Origin: Salirhabdus euzebyi
GTDB lineage: Bacteria; Bacillota; Bacilli; Bacillales; Alkalibacillaceae
Reading direction: 5' to 3'
Length of the DNA: 64,000 bases
Assembly (NCBI RefSeq): GCF_014207435.1
Contig: NZ_JACHGH010000006.1
Span: forward strand, 124,001-188,000
The first letter of the stretch is position 1. Each line of letters begins with the position of its first letter. Both the position numbers and the translations under genes were made by a program. The notes beneath the pieces are model-generated. The model was not told the origin of the DNA, did no database searches, and saw only the letters and a program-made list of their open reading frames with translations. Positions 54,583 to 64,000 of this stretch are shown here, in pieces.

Positions 54583-54710
54583 ATAAGTCTGGATTAAATG
54601 CTATTATTTTGTATATAATGTATGGTATGGTAAAAAGGTGTTAACAACATGAGTACATACATTAATTTGTTGATTAAATATAGTAAATGATAGAAAAGGG
54701 AGTGCTGTGC

Positions 54711-55265
54711 GTGAGCTTGGAAAAATACACCCAAGAAGATCTCGTAGAACTATCAATGTTGGAAGTGGCTATCGAGATTTTGTTGGAAGAAAAAAAGGCA
54801 CTGGACTTTAAAGAGCTCTATAATCTTGTAGCAAAAGCAAAAGGGTTTACTGCAGAACAAAAAAAAGAAAACATTGCTTCGTTCTATACGGACTTGAATG
54901 TTGATGGACGGTTCATGACAGTTGGCTCAAATGTCTGGGGATTAAGACGCTGGTATCCAGTTGACCAAGTAGAAGAAGACTTGGCACCAGTCCGTAAAAA
55001 GAAGAAAAAGGCTGCTAAAAAAGAAGAAGAAGACTTCGACGATTACGACGTGGAAGACGATTTAGATGATCTTGAAGAAGATTTAGAAGAAGATGATCTA
55101 GACGATGATGACTCATTCGATGATGATGACGATGAATCAGATGATGATTTAGATGACGATTTCGATTATGATTCTGATGACGACTCTGATGATGATACAG
55201 ATTTTGATAGTGATGATGATGACAACGACCTAGATGAAGATTTTGAAGAGGAAGAAGATAAATAA
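54711..55265 (+). CDS. rpoE: RNA polymerase delta subunit
   Basis: 184 aa. N-terminal folded domain MSLEKYTQEDLVELSMLEVA... with WGLRRWYPVDQ near residue 83, then a Lys-rich bridge (KKKKKAAKKEEE) and an almost pure Asp/Glu/Ser tail to the end. The tail competes with nucleic acids on RNA polymerase and aids recycling. Start GTG 54711, since GGGAG lies eight bases upstream; the ATG at 54687 has none. It ends the region where B. subtilis has fadF-acdA-rpoE. Confidence 0.95.
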   Translation: MSLEKYTQEDLVELSMLEVAIEILLEEKKALDFKELYNLVAKAKGFTAEQKKENIASFYTDLNVDGRFMTVGSNVWGLRRWYPVDQVEEDLAPVRKKKKKAAKKEEEDFDDYDVEDDLDDLEEDLEEDDLDDDDSFDDDDDESDDDLDDDFDYDSDDDSDDDTDFDSDDDDNDLDEDFEEEEDK

Positions 55266-55325
55266 GCTTGACTTTAAAGAGCTAAATGGATAGAATTTTA
55301 TTTGGGCTCTTTATGAACGTAGAGT

Positions 55326-55358
55326 AAAAGCGTTCCCGATTAATCGGGGGCGCTTTTT
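55326..55358 (+). terminator. Terminator after rpoE
   Basis: AAAAGCGTTCCCGAT pairs with ATCGGGGGCGCTTTT (one wobble/mismatch), then T residues. Confidence 0.85.
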
Positions 55359-55592
55359 ATGTTTTTTAGATAAAGAAAATGTAGAAGAAAGCGACCGTTT
55401 TTCTTTTCTTCCTTCTTCTATTTACATAGTTGAATAGGCAGTAGGTAGAAAGTTAGGAATATTAGTGGAGTAATAAACGGAAACTGTTTAATGAACTTTC
55501 TTTATCGTTTTCCTTAATAATACTTAGTCCTTAAGTCAGGGTATGACTTCAAATATAAGGAACCATTTATCGCTAGACGTGTGACAAATGTA

Positions 55593-55616
55593 GCATTTGG
55601 ATTTAAATCCAAATGC
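55593..55616. promoter_or_regulatory. 24-bp perfect palindrome upstream of pyrG
   Basis: GCATTTGGATTT is followed directly by its reverse complement AAATCCAAATGC with no spacer, 57 bases before the pyrG ATG. No T run follows, so it is not a terminator; a protein operator is more likely. Role unknown. Confidence 0.6.
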
Positions 55617-55669
55617 CGTGCAAACATAGGAAGTCGCGAAAGTCTAAAATTTTTCAGAAGAGAGGTTGA

Positions 55670-57274
<1,605 letters not shown>

Positions 57275-57276
57275 AT

Positions 57277-57314
57277 AAAAAGCAAGCTGGTGCATATTCG
57301 CCAGCTTGCTTTTT
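57277..57314. terminator. Bidirectional terminator pyrG/ywjG
   Basis: AAAAAGCAAGCTGG (57277-57290) pairs exactly with CCAGCTTGCTTTTT (57301-57314). Confidence 0.93.
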
Positions 57315-57330
57315 GATTTCAAACCAAATG

Positions 57331-57870
57331 CTACATCATCGTAGGTAGTGGTCCTTCGAAATCGGACAAAATATCCTGTGTTGTTAAGTAAATCCCGTAG
57401 TAAACAAATAACATGGTTAGGAGACTTGGGAATCCAATTCTTCCATTATCCATTGGGATAAGGGATTCTGTTAGTTTTGTATCCACATAAAAGTTAGCTT
57501 GTTGAATAATTTCATCTTCCGTAGATTTTACGGCACATAGTACGATTACTTCTGCTCCTGTAGCTTGTGCTTTTTTTATGTACGGTAATATTTCTGTATC
57601 ATCGGAAAAGCGAGTAGCAATTACCAGCCTGTCCAATTCAGAAAGGTCGGTTTCGTTAGGGTCATACGCTTTTGAATCTGGAAAAGGTTCGGCTCCCTCA
57701 ACAATTTCAGCTAATAGCCCTTTCATTTCTTTGTTTCCGTACCAATATATATTCCCATCACCAATAATGGTATTCGACAATGTGCGTGACACATCCTCAA
57801 TATGCTGCCATTCATTTTCTTTAATTTTATTGAATTCTCCTATAAGTTGAGTCGCTAACATTTGAAGCAT
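57331..57870 (-). CDS. ywjG: YwjG, DUF2529 protein
   Basis: 179 aa from ATG 57870 (MLQMLATQLIGEFNKIKENE), with AGGAGGGAC upstream; the extension to 57900 overlaps that site. Resembles an SIS-like alpha/beta fold (GNIYWYGNKEMKGLLAEIV, ATGAEVIVLCAVKS). Function unknown. Same position and orientation as in B. subtilis. Confidence 0.85.
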   Translation of the reverse strand: MLQMLATQLIGEFNKIKENEWQHIEDVSRTLSNTIIGDGNIYWYGNKEMKGLLAEIVEGAEPFPDSKAYDPNETDLSELDRLVIATRFSDDTEILPYIKKAQATGAEVIVLCAVKSTEDEIIQQANFYVDTKLTESLIPMDNGRIGFPSLLTMLFVYYGIYLTTQDILSDFEGPLPTMM

Positions 57871-57972
57871 AAAGTCCCTCCTATAACTGTGCTTTAACAA
57901 AATAAGAGTAGCATAAAATTGGGTTGGAGCAAAAATGAATGCACATCAGGAATAAGAAAAAAGGAGGAAAAA

Positions 57973-58001
57973 GGAGGAAAATTAAACCTTTTATAGAAAT
58001 T
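57973..58001 (+). promoter_or_regulatory. Sigma-H promoter of spo0F
   Basis: GGAGGAAAA matches the sigma-H -35 (RNAGGAWWW) fully, and ATAGAAATT matches the -10 (RNNGAATWW) in all but one base, with an 11-base spacer. B. subtilis spo0F is transcribed from a sigma-H promoter. Confidence 0.6.
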
Positions 58002-58205
58002 TGTAAGAATAATGGTAAAACCCCAGAAAAATGAACCTTTTTCATTAGTGAAGATTTAGGCAGAAAAATGTTAGGTTAAAGCATCGAACTGAAAAAGATC
58101 ACCATAATTTTTCTATCCCTTTTCCTTCCTAATAATTAGCGTCCTGTTATGCAAAGAAAGTCCTAAAGAATGAATACAGCAGTTGGTTTAAAACATAGTA
58201 TGTTT

Positions 58206-58212
58206 TGCCGAA
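58206..58212 (+). promoter_or_regulatory. Candidate Spo0A box before spo0F
   Basis: TGCCGAA fits the 0A-box core TGNCGAA, 31 bases before the spo0F ATG. Single short match, so weak by itself. Confidence 0.3.
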
Positions 58213-58243
58213 GAAAATTAATCAGTGAAGGGTGTTGTTGCAT

Positions 58244-58606
58244 ATGGAACAGAAAACAGTTTTTATCGTCGATGATCAGATTGGGATTCGTTTATTGTTA
58301 AAGGAAGTTATTGAAAGTCAGGGTTTTAAAGTCAGGGATTTTGAAACGTGTATGGAAGCCTTAAAAGTTTGTGAAAAAGAAAAGCCGAGTTTATATTTTG
58401 TGGATTATAAAATGCCATTAATGGATGGACTTGAGTTTGCTACAAAATTAGAAAAAGAGCTTGCCATTGAGGCCCCAGTTATTTTAATGAGTGGTTTATC
58501 CGTGGAAGAGATGGAAGGTAAGTCTGAGACAAAAAACATTAAGCATATATTAGCAAAACCGTTCGATATAACAGATATACATAAATTATTATCTACCTAT
58601 TTGTAA
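58244..58606 (+). CDS. spo0F: Sporulation phosphorelay response regulator Spo0F
   Basis: 120-aa single receiver domain, no output domain. Acidic pocket Asp10-Asp11, phospho-acceptor Asp54 in LYFVDYKMPLMDG and Lys in HILAKPFD are present. It takes phosphate from sporulation kinases and passes it to Spo0B. Start ATG 58244 (MEQKTVFIVDDQ), with GAAGGGTG about nine bases upstream. Position between ywjG and fbaA fits Spo0F, though residues around the switch Thr (here MSG) differ from B. subtilis. Confidence 0.85.
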   Translation: MEQKTVFIVDDQIGIRLLLKEVIESQGFKVRDFETCMEALKVCEKEKPSLYFVDYKMPLMDGLEFATKLEKELAIEAPVILMSGLSVEEMEGKSETKNIKHILAKPFDITDIHKLLSTYL

Positions 58607-58694
58607 AAAATACATATTATCGCATAACGATTTGTTGCACGACAAGGTTGGACTTGGTATGCTATAAAAGTAATGAAGATTACATAAACTAACG

Positions 58695-58722
58695 AATGTC
58701 CAAAATCATAAAGGACATTTTT
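58695..58722 (+). terminator. Terminator after spo0F
   Basis: AATGTCC (58695-58701) pairs with GGACATT (58713-58719), followed by T residues. Confidence 0.75.
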
Positions 58723-58862
58723 ATATCCTGGTGCCAACTCCCGAAGACCCTCCAACATTTAGGGGAACAGTGGGATGTACACCCAGATAGTTTAAATAAC
58801 TACACAGTGAGGCAAACAACCCCGCTGTTTTAGTTTCACTTTAACTAAAGGAGGATTTCTTC

Positions 58863-59726
58863 ATGCCATTAGTATCCATGAAAGAAATGCTAGAAGATGC
58901 AAAAGAGAGCGGTTATGCAGTAGGACAATTTAATATGAACAATCTAGAATATGCGCAAGCGATTCTTCAAGCAGCCGAAGAAGAAAATTCACCTGTTATT
59001 TTAGGGGTTTCCGAAGGTGCTGCTCGTTATATGGGTGGATTTGGAGTGGCTGTTGCAATTGTTGAATCTTTAATGATTGAATATGGAACAACTGTACCTG
59101 TGGCTATTCACCTTGACCACGGTTCTAGCTTTGAAAAATGTGCGGAAGCGATTCATGCAGGATTCACTTCTGTTATGATTGATGGTTCTCACTACCCATT
59201 AGAGGAGAACATCGCACTTACAAAGAAAGTGGTTGAGCTTGCTCACATTCACGGCGTTTCTGTTGAAGCGGAATTAGGTCGTATTGGTGGTCAAGAGGAT
59301 GATTTAATTGTAGATGATGCAGAAGCAGCATATGCAATTCCAGCAGAGTGTAAACAACTAATTGAAGAAACAAACGTAGATTGCTTTGCTCCAGCATTAG
59401 GTTCTGTTCATGGTCCTTATAAAGGGGAACCTAACCTAGGATTCGATCGTATGGAAGAAGTATTTAACATAACGAATGTTCCACTTGTATTACACGGTGG
59501 TACAGGGATTCCAACGAAAGATATCCAAAGAGCTATTTCTTTAGGAACAGCAAAAGTAAACGTAAATACAGAAAACCAAATTTCTCAAACAAAAGCAGTT
59601 CGTGAAGCTTTAAATGCTAAACCAGATCTTTATGATCCACGTAAATATTTAGGTCCTGGTACAGAAGCTATTAAACAAACTGTTATTGGCAAAATGCGTG
59701 AATTTGGTTCTTCCAACAGAGCTTAA
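58863..59726 (+). CDS. fbaA: Fructose-1,6-bisphosphate aldolase, class II
   Basis: 287 aa. Zn and phosphate sites: [12 protein letters not shown] (about 79-90), [36 protein letters not shown] and LHGGTG. Catalyses FBP to and from DHAP plus G3P. AAAGGAGG lies before ATG; a TTTAGTT/AACTAAA hairpin sits just upstream of the binding site. Precedes the transaldolase-like gene, with a terminator between them. Confidence 0.95.
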   Translation: MPLVSMKEMLEDAKESGYAVGQFNMNNLEYAQAILQAAEEENSPVILGVSEGAARYMGGFGVAVAIVESLMIEYGTTVPVAIHLDHGSSFEKCAEAIHAGFTSVMIDGSHYPLEENIALTKKVVELAHIHGVSVEAELGRIGGQEDDLIVDDAEAAYAIPAECKQLIEETNVDCFAPALGSVHGPYKGEPNLGFDRMEEVFNITNVPLVLHGGTGIPTKDIQRAISLGTAKVNVNTENQISQTKAVREALNAKPDLYDPRKYLGPGTEAIKQTVIGKMREFGSSNRA

Positions 59727-59734
59727 GTCACTAC

Positions 59735-59765
59735 AAGGAAGCCGTCATATTTGACGGTTTCCTTT
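59735..59765 (+). terminator. Terminator after fbaA
   Basis: AAGGAAGCCGTCA (59735-59747) pairs with TGACGGTTTCCTT (59752-59764), one mismatch or wobble. Confidence 0.85.
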
Positions 59766-59806
59766 TCATGTACTTTTACGAAATTAAAAATGGAGGGGTG
59801 TTATAA

Positions 59807-60448
59807 GTGAAATTTTTTATTGATACGGCGAATATTGAAGAAATACGTGAAGCGAATGCACTTGGTATTTTAGCAGGTGTAACGACTAACCCAAGTCTTG
59901 TTGCGAAAGAGAATATTTCTTTCCATGATCGTTTAAAAGAAATAACGGCAGAGGTTTCCGGTTCTGTTAGTGCAGAAGTAATTTCTGAAGATGCGGAAGG
60001 CATGTTAAAAGAGGCTGATGAATTAGCAGCAATTGCCCCAAATATCACCATTAAAGTTCCAATGACTTTAGAAGGATTGAAGGCAGTTAAACAACTAAGC
60101 GCAAAAAATATAAAAACAAACGTAACGTTAATCTTCTCCGCAAATCAAGCTCTCCTTGCAGCACGTGCGGGTGCAACATACGTTTCTCCATTTTTAGGGC
60201 GCCTGGATGACATCGGTCATGATGGGATGGCTTTAGTAGCTCAAATAGCAGAAATTTTTAACATTCACCAAATAGATACAGAAATAATTGCTGCCTCTGT
60301 TCGTCATCCATTGCACGTAACAGATGCTGCTCTAAATGGGGCTCACATCGCAACCGTACCCCTAAACGTGTTGAAAAGTTTAGTGAAACACCCATTAACC
60401 GATCAAGGAATTGAGAAGTTTATGGCGGATTGGAATAACCAAAAATAG
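59807..60448 (+). CDS. Fructose-6-phosphate aldolase / transaldolase-like protein (YwjH)
   Basis: 213 aa, the small transaldolase class. [20 protein letters not shown] start, [12 protein letters not shown], Schiff-base Lys in NITIKVPMT (about 84), and [14 protein letters not shown]. The family acts on fructose-6-phosphate or sedoheptulose-7-phosphate in the cytoplasm; B. subtilis YwjH (Tal) is transaldolase. GTG start at 59807 follows GGAGGGGTG. Confidence 0.9.
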   Translation: MKFFIDTANIEEIREANALGILAGVTTNPSLVAKENISFHDRLKEITAEVSGSVSAEVISEDAEGMLKEADELAAIAPNITIKVPMTLEGLKAVKQLSAKNIKTNVTLIFSANQALLAARAGATYVSPFLGRLDDIGHDGMALVAQIAEIFNIHQIDTEIIAASVRHPLHVTDAALNGAHIATVPLNVLKSLVKHPLTDQGIEKFMADWNNQK

Positions 60449-60591
60449 GCATGAATTTTACATGATTGTAAATACTAATGGAAAAGAAGCTTCCTTTTGA
60501 AGAAGCTCTTGTACTCTTGCGTCTAGGAGTACTGTTTCAAAGCAAAAAATCAAACAACATTTGGTGCATCAATTAGAGGAGAGTTTTACAG

Positions 60592-61878
60592 ATGGAGAAA
60601 TTATTAGTTGAAGGTGGCAGAACGCTTCGAGGGCAAGTTCGTATAAGTGGGGCTAAAAATAGTGCCGTTGCTTTAATTCCGGCAACGATATTAGCAAATT
60701 CTCCAGTTACGATAGAAGGCCTACCGAATATTTCTGACATCACTATTTTGAAAAATTTATTAGAAGAAATCGGCGGAAAGGTCGAACAATCTGGCCGTGA
60801 TATTACCGTTGATCCTTCTTCGATGATATCAATGCCTCTGCCGAATGGGAAAGTGAAGAAACTTAGAGCATCCTATTATTTTATGGGTGCAATGCTAGGG
60901 CGCTTCAAAAAAGCAGTAATCGGCTTGCCAGGCGGATGTAACTTAGGGCCTAGACCTATTGATCAACATATTAAAGGCTTTGAAGCTCTTGGTGCGAAAG
61001 TAACGAATGAACAGGGTGCTGTTTATTTACGTGCGGACGAATTAAAAGGAGCTAGAATTTATTTAGATGTTGTGAGTGTAGGTGCAACGATTAATATTAT
61101 GCTAGCTGCTGTAAAAGCAACAGGGAAAACGATTATTGAAAATGCGGCAAAAGAGCCAGAAATTATAGACGTAGCAACTTTACTTACTAGTATGGGAGCA
61201 AAAATTAAAGGTGCGGGTACAGACGTTATTCGTATTGAAGGGGTAGAAAACCTTTCTGGATGCCAGCATACAATCATTCCAGACCGTATAGAAGCAGGAA
61301 CGTATACGATTATTGCAGCGGCAACAGGTGAAGAAGTTATTATTGACAACGTAATCCCAACGCATTTGGAGTCGCTTATCGCGAAGCTCCGCGAAATGGG
61401 AGTAAATATTGATGTGGACGATGACCAACTAATTATTAGAGGGAATCGTAAACTGAAAAGTGTTGATATAAAAACACTTGTTTATCCAGGTTTTCCAACA
61501 GATTTACAGCAGCCATTTACAGCGCTGTTAACACAGGCGGAAGGTACAGGAATCGTAACAGATACAATTTACTCTGCTAGGTTTAAGCATATCGACGAGC
61601 TTCGGAGAATGAATGCTGACATTAAAGTCGAGGGAAGTTCAGCTGTTATCGGTGGGCCTGTTAAACTAGAGGGTGCCAAAGTGCGAGCAAGTGATTTGCG
61701 TGCAGGTGCGGCATTAATAGCGGCTGGACTAATGGCTGAAGGTGTAACGGAAATTGCTGGATTAGAACACATAGATAGAGGGTATGAAGATTTAACAGAT
61801 AAGCTTATTCAATTAGGCGCAAAAGTATGGCGTGAAAAAATGACAGAAGAGGAAGCAGAGCAATTCCAAAATTCTTAA
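60592..61878 (+). CDS. murA: UDP-N-acetylglucosamine 1-carboxyvinyltransferase (MurA2/MurZ type)
   Basis: 428 aa. [16 protein letters not shown] near the N-terminus, catalytic Cys116 in [15 protein letters not shown] and [15 protein letters not shown]. It transfers enolpyruvyl from PEP to UDP-GlcNAc, the first committed step of peptidoglycan synthesis. Position next to transaldolase and glpX marks it as the second MurA copy (murAB/murZ of B. subtilis). AGAGGAGAG precedes ATG. Confidence 0.95.
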   Translation: MEKLLVEGGRTLRGQVRISGAKNSAVALIPATILANSPVTIEGLPNISDITILKNLLEEIGGKVEQSGRDITVDPSSMISMPLPNGKVKKLRASYYFMGAMLGRFKKAVIGLPGGCNLGPRPIDQHIKGFEALGAKVTNEQGAVYLRADELKGARIYLDVVSVGATINIMLAAVKATGKTIIENAAKEPEIIDVATLLTSMGAKIKGAGTDVIRIEGVENLSGCQHTIIPDRIEAGTYTIIAAATGEEVIIDNVIPTHLESLIAKLREMGVNIDVDDDQLIIRGNRKLKSVDIKTLVYPGFPTDLQQPFTALLTQAEGTGIVTDTIYSARFKHIDELRRMNADIKVEGSSAVIGGPVKLEGAKVRASDLRAGAALIAAGLMAEGVTEIAGLEHIDRGYEDLTDKLIQLGAKVWREKMTEEEAEQFQNS

Positions 61879-61952
61879 GAAGGTAAGAGTAAGAGCTTGG
61901 AATGTTCCATGGATATGAGTAGGAATTTGAGGGATAAAGGGGAGGAAGTACC

Positions 61953-62924
61953 ATGGAAAGAAGTCTTACAATGGAACTAGTCCGCGTGACAGAAGCTGCT
62001 GCATTAGCATCAGCAAGATGGATGGGCCGCGGAAAAAAAGAGGAAGCAGACGATGCAGCTACAACTGCGATGCGTAATGTCTTTGATACGATCCCGATGA
62101 AAGGGACTGTCGTTATTGGAGAAGGGGAAATGGATGAAGCTCCAATGCTATATATCGGCGAACGCTTAGGAAATGGATATGGTCCACGAGTAGATGTGGC
62201 TGTTGACCCGCTTGAAGGGACAAACATCGTAGCACTTGGAACGTGGAACGCACTAGCTGTTTTAGCTATTGCAGACCACGGAAAAATGCTTCATGCTCCA
62301 GATATGTACATGGATAAGATTGCAGTTGGTCCAGAGGCAGTAGGTAAAATTGATATTAATGCTTCTGTAACAGACAACTTAAAAGCAGTGGCAAAAGCAA
62401 AAGGTAAAGGTGTAGAGGATGTTGTTGCTACCGTTTTACATCGTGAGCGTCATGAAAAAATCATCCAAGAAATCCGTGATGCTGGAGCAAGAATCAAGCT
62501 TATTCCAGATGGTGATGTAGCGGCTGCTATTAATACAGCGTTTGATCATACTGGCGTTGATATTTTATTCGGTATTGGTGGTGCACCTGAAGGAGTTCTA
62601 GCTGCTGTTGGACTAAAATGTTTAGGCGGAGAAATCCAAGGAAAGCTTGTGCCACAAAACAAAGAAGAAGAAGAGCGCTGCTACAAAATGGGAATTACTG
62701 ATTTAAATAAAGTATTAATGATGGATGACCTATGTGGTGGGGATGATGCAATTTTTGCTGCCACTGGGGTAACAGATGGTGAACTTTTACGCGGTGTACA
62801 GTTTAAAGGAAATAAAGGAACAACACAAACAGTCGTGATGCGTGCAAAATCAGGTACGGTTCGTTTTATCGATGGAAACCATAGCCTGAAAAAGAAGCCT
62901 AATTTAGTTATGAAAGAAGATTAA
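61953..62924 (+). CDS. glpX: Fructose-1,6-bisphosphatase, class II (GlpX)
   Basis: 323 aa. Metal-site motifs [15 protein letters not shown] (about 52-66) and [10 protein letters not shown] (about 85-94), then [18 protein letters not shown]-type [12 protein letters not shown] near 212. Hydrolyses FBP to F6P in gluconeogenesis. GGGGAGG precedes ATG. Seventy-four bases behind murA, with a terminator after it. Confidence 0.93.
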   Translation: MERSLTMELVRVTEAAALASARWMGRGKKEEADDAATTAMRNVFDTIPMKGTVVIGEGEMDEAPMLYIGERLGNGYGPRVDVAVDPLEGTNIVALGTWNALAVLAIADHGKMLHAPDMYMDKIAVGPEAVGKIDINASVTDNLKAVAKAKGKGVEDVVATVLHRERHEKIIQEIRDAGARIKLIPDGDVAAAINTAFDHTGVDILFGIGGAPEGVLAAVGLKCLGGEIQGKLVPQNKEEEERCYKMGITDLNKVLMMDDLCGGDDAIFAATGVTDGELLRGVQFKGNKGTTQTVVMRAKSGTVRFIDGNHSLKKKPNLVMKED

Positions 62925-62942
62925 ACAACAAGGTGGTCCGAC

Positions 62943-62968
62943 AAAGGGCAGAAATTGAACTGCCCTTT
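62943..62968 (+). terminator. Hairpin after glpX
   Basis: AAAGGGCAG (62943-62951) pairs with CTGCCCTTT (62960-62968); the following T run is short. Confidence 0.65.
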
Positions 62969-63202
62969 CAGACTATCTGAACTATCTTCTACTATCCTCA
63001 AAAAGAAGATCCAGCATAGTCCTCTATATGATTAGTGGTATAGTGAGAGGTATTTAAAAAATAGTATTGAATAAATTTAGTAAATAGGGTTAAAATGATA
63101 ATGCTTAATAGAAAGGACCAACCCCCTTTTTATTCATGCCTTCAAAAGCTTTACTTCAAGGACATCTCCTGAAAAATTTCTAATTCCTTTTTGTACTTTA
63201 AG

Positions 63203-63289
63203 AAAGTTTAACTTTGTTAAAGGATTAAAGTATAAGAAAAACCAAGGTTTTTGCCATAAGGACCTGGCGACAAGCCAAGTTTTTCTAAT
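63203..63289 (+). repeat. Dispersed ~85-nt hairpin element, copy B
   Basis: Starts AAAGTTTAACTTTGTTAAAG, exactly like copy A at 12284, and continues with few differences to TTTTTCTAAT. AAAAAC pairs with GTTTTT and GGTTTTTGCC forms a G-T-containing version of copy A's GGC/GCC hairpin. It lies about 150 bases upstream of rho. Confidence 0.85.
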
Positions 63290-63435
63290 ATCAGTTCTAG
63301 AAAATTTCATTAGAATTTGATTTATCCCTAAAGGTATTAAACTCTAGGTGCTATAGGTGATAGCTAATCCTAGTAAATATTTTAATGGTTTCATAATGTT
63401 ATATAGTAAATGAAAAGAATAAGAGTGGTGATATT

Positions 63436-64000
63436 GTGTCTTCTGTGACAATTGGACAACTTGAGTCAATGAATTTAAAAGAACTATATGCAAAAGCACG
63501 CGAGTACAAAGTATCGTATTATAGTAAATTAACAAAAAGAGAATTAATTTTTGCCATTTTAAAATCACAAGCAGAAAAAGATGGCTATTTATTCATGGAT
63601 GGAATTTTAGAAGTAATCCCTTCTGAAGGTTTTGGTTTTTTACGACCAATCAACTATTCACCTAGTGCCGAGGATATTTACATATCTGCATCGCAAATTC
63701 GCCGATTTGATTTGCGTAACGGGGATAAAGTATCTGGTAAAGTAAGACCACCAAAGGAAAATGAAAGATATTATGGACTTTTACATGTAGATGCAGTAAA
63801 TGGTGAGGATCCAGAAACAGCGAAGGAACGTGTTCACTTCCCAGCTTTAACGCCGCTATATCCTGATCGTTTAATGAAGCTTGAAACAGAGTCCCATAAG
63901 CTCTCTACAAGGATTATTGATTTAATGGCGCCTGTTGGTTTTGGACAACGTGGGTTGATCGTTGCCCCACCTAAAGCAGGTAAAACAATGCTCCTAAAGG
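63436..64000 (+). CDS. rho: Transcription termination factor Rho (3' end outside window)
   Basis: The first 188 codons are present. N-terminal helical domain NLKELYAKAREYKVSYYSKL with KRELIFAILK, then the cold-shock RNA-binding domain (GILEVIPSEGFGFLRP, DIYISASQIRRFDLRNGD), and Walker A APPKAGKT at the window's edge. Homohexameric RNA translocase that ends transcripts. GTG start at 63436; TGGTGAT five to eleven bases upstream. This region is cut by the window end. Confidence 0.95.
   Translation, partial: MSSVTIGQLESMNLKELYAKAREYKVSYYSKLTKRELIFAILKSQAEKDGYLFMDGILEVIPSEGFGFLRPINYSPSAEDIYISASQIRRFDLRNGDKVSGKVRPPKENERYYGLLHVDAVNGEDPETAKERVHFPALTPLYPDRLMKLETESHKLSTRIIDLMAPVGFGQRGLIVAPPKAGKTMLLK

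Noticed and set aside
55648-55662. CodY box before pyrG
   Set aside because: Only about 11 of 15 consensus positions match, not above what AT-rich DNA gives by chance.
63344-63568. 74-aa minus-strand frame at the start of rho
   Set aside because: Antisense to the conserved Rho N-terminus and without an RBS.

Overview
The window is about 64 kb of low-GC Firmicute chromosome from an endospore-forming member of the Bacillaceae. Reasons: AT-rich codon use; strong GGAGG-type ribosome binding sites with frequent GTG/TTG starts; many hairpin-plus-T-run terminators; sporulation genes (gerQ, spo0F, a pbpG-like PBP); and a gene order from ywdI to rho that follows Bacillus subtilis closely (ywdI-ywdK-gerQ-hemQ-pta-lipL-ywfO-ywgA-ywhB-ywhD-pbpG-speE-speB-ywiB-argS-cls-fadF-acdA-rpoE-pyrG-ywjG-spo0F-fbaA-fsa-murA-glpX-rho). 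The species cannot be named from this window. No rRNA, tRNA, CRISPR array, intact IS or prophage was seen.

Layout. 1-6.2 kb: end of an acyl-CoA synthetase gene coupled to an AidB-like acyl-CoA dehydrogenase; a yybP-ykoY manganese riboswitch driving a TerC-family protein; then a run of poorly understood genes (double P-loop ATPase, 5-formyl-THF cyclo-ligase homologue, OsmC protein). 6.2-15.1 kb: cystine symporter TcyP, M29 aminopeptidase, LysM/NlpC wall hydrolase, YjiH-type and NhaC-type membrane proteins, an unrecognised 46-aa protein and an acyl-CoA dehydrogenase with a large leader hairpin. 15.3-19.5 kb: an ArtPQR-type amino-acid ABC transporter with a clear sigma-A promoter, plus a chemoreceptor. 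19.7-32.4 kb: the conserved ywd/ywf/ywg/ywh block (coproheme decarboxylase, phosphotransacetylase, lipoyl-relay amidotransferase, HD phosphohydrolase), interrupted by two adjacent fused DppB-DppC-like permeases without ATPase or binding protein. 33-41 kb: class A PBP, spermidine synthase and agmatinase, YwiB-ArgS, cardiolipin synthase.

41.3-54 kb is the most distinctive part. In B. subtilis fadF is followed directly by acdA and rpoE. Here a carbon-metabolism island lies between fadF and rpoE: thiolase, 3-hydroxybutyryl-CoA dehydrogenase, two acyl-CoA dehydrogenases, MeaB GTPase, a TetR regulator and the fused adenosylcobalamin-dependent mutase IcmF. Two related 18-bp TetR/FadR-type palindromes (41337 and 43926) and an exact CcpA cre match (43957) sit in front of it, so fatty-acid/branched-chain acyl-CoA catabolism appears to be controlled by acyl-CoA availability and carbon status. 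54.7-64 kb is the conserved rpoE-pyrG-ywjG-spo0F-fbaA-fsa-murA-glpX-rho segment; rho runs off the end.

The intergenic gaps carry several dispersed non-coding repeat families: a ~120-bp terminal-inverted-repeat element (five copies), an ~85-nt hairpin element (two copies, before the NhaC-type gene and before rho), a ~116-bp element after artR, a 125-bp tandem repeat before rpoE and a 21-nt heptad-coding array. There are also unusual exact palindromes before pyrG and between the ywiB-argS operon and its divergent neighbour. These repeats, the IcmF island and the twin fused permeases are the main points for follow-up.
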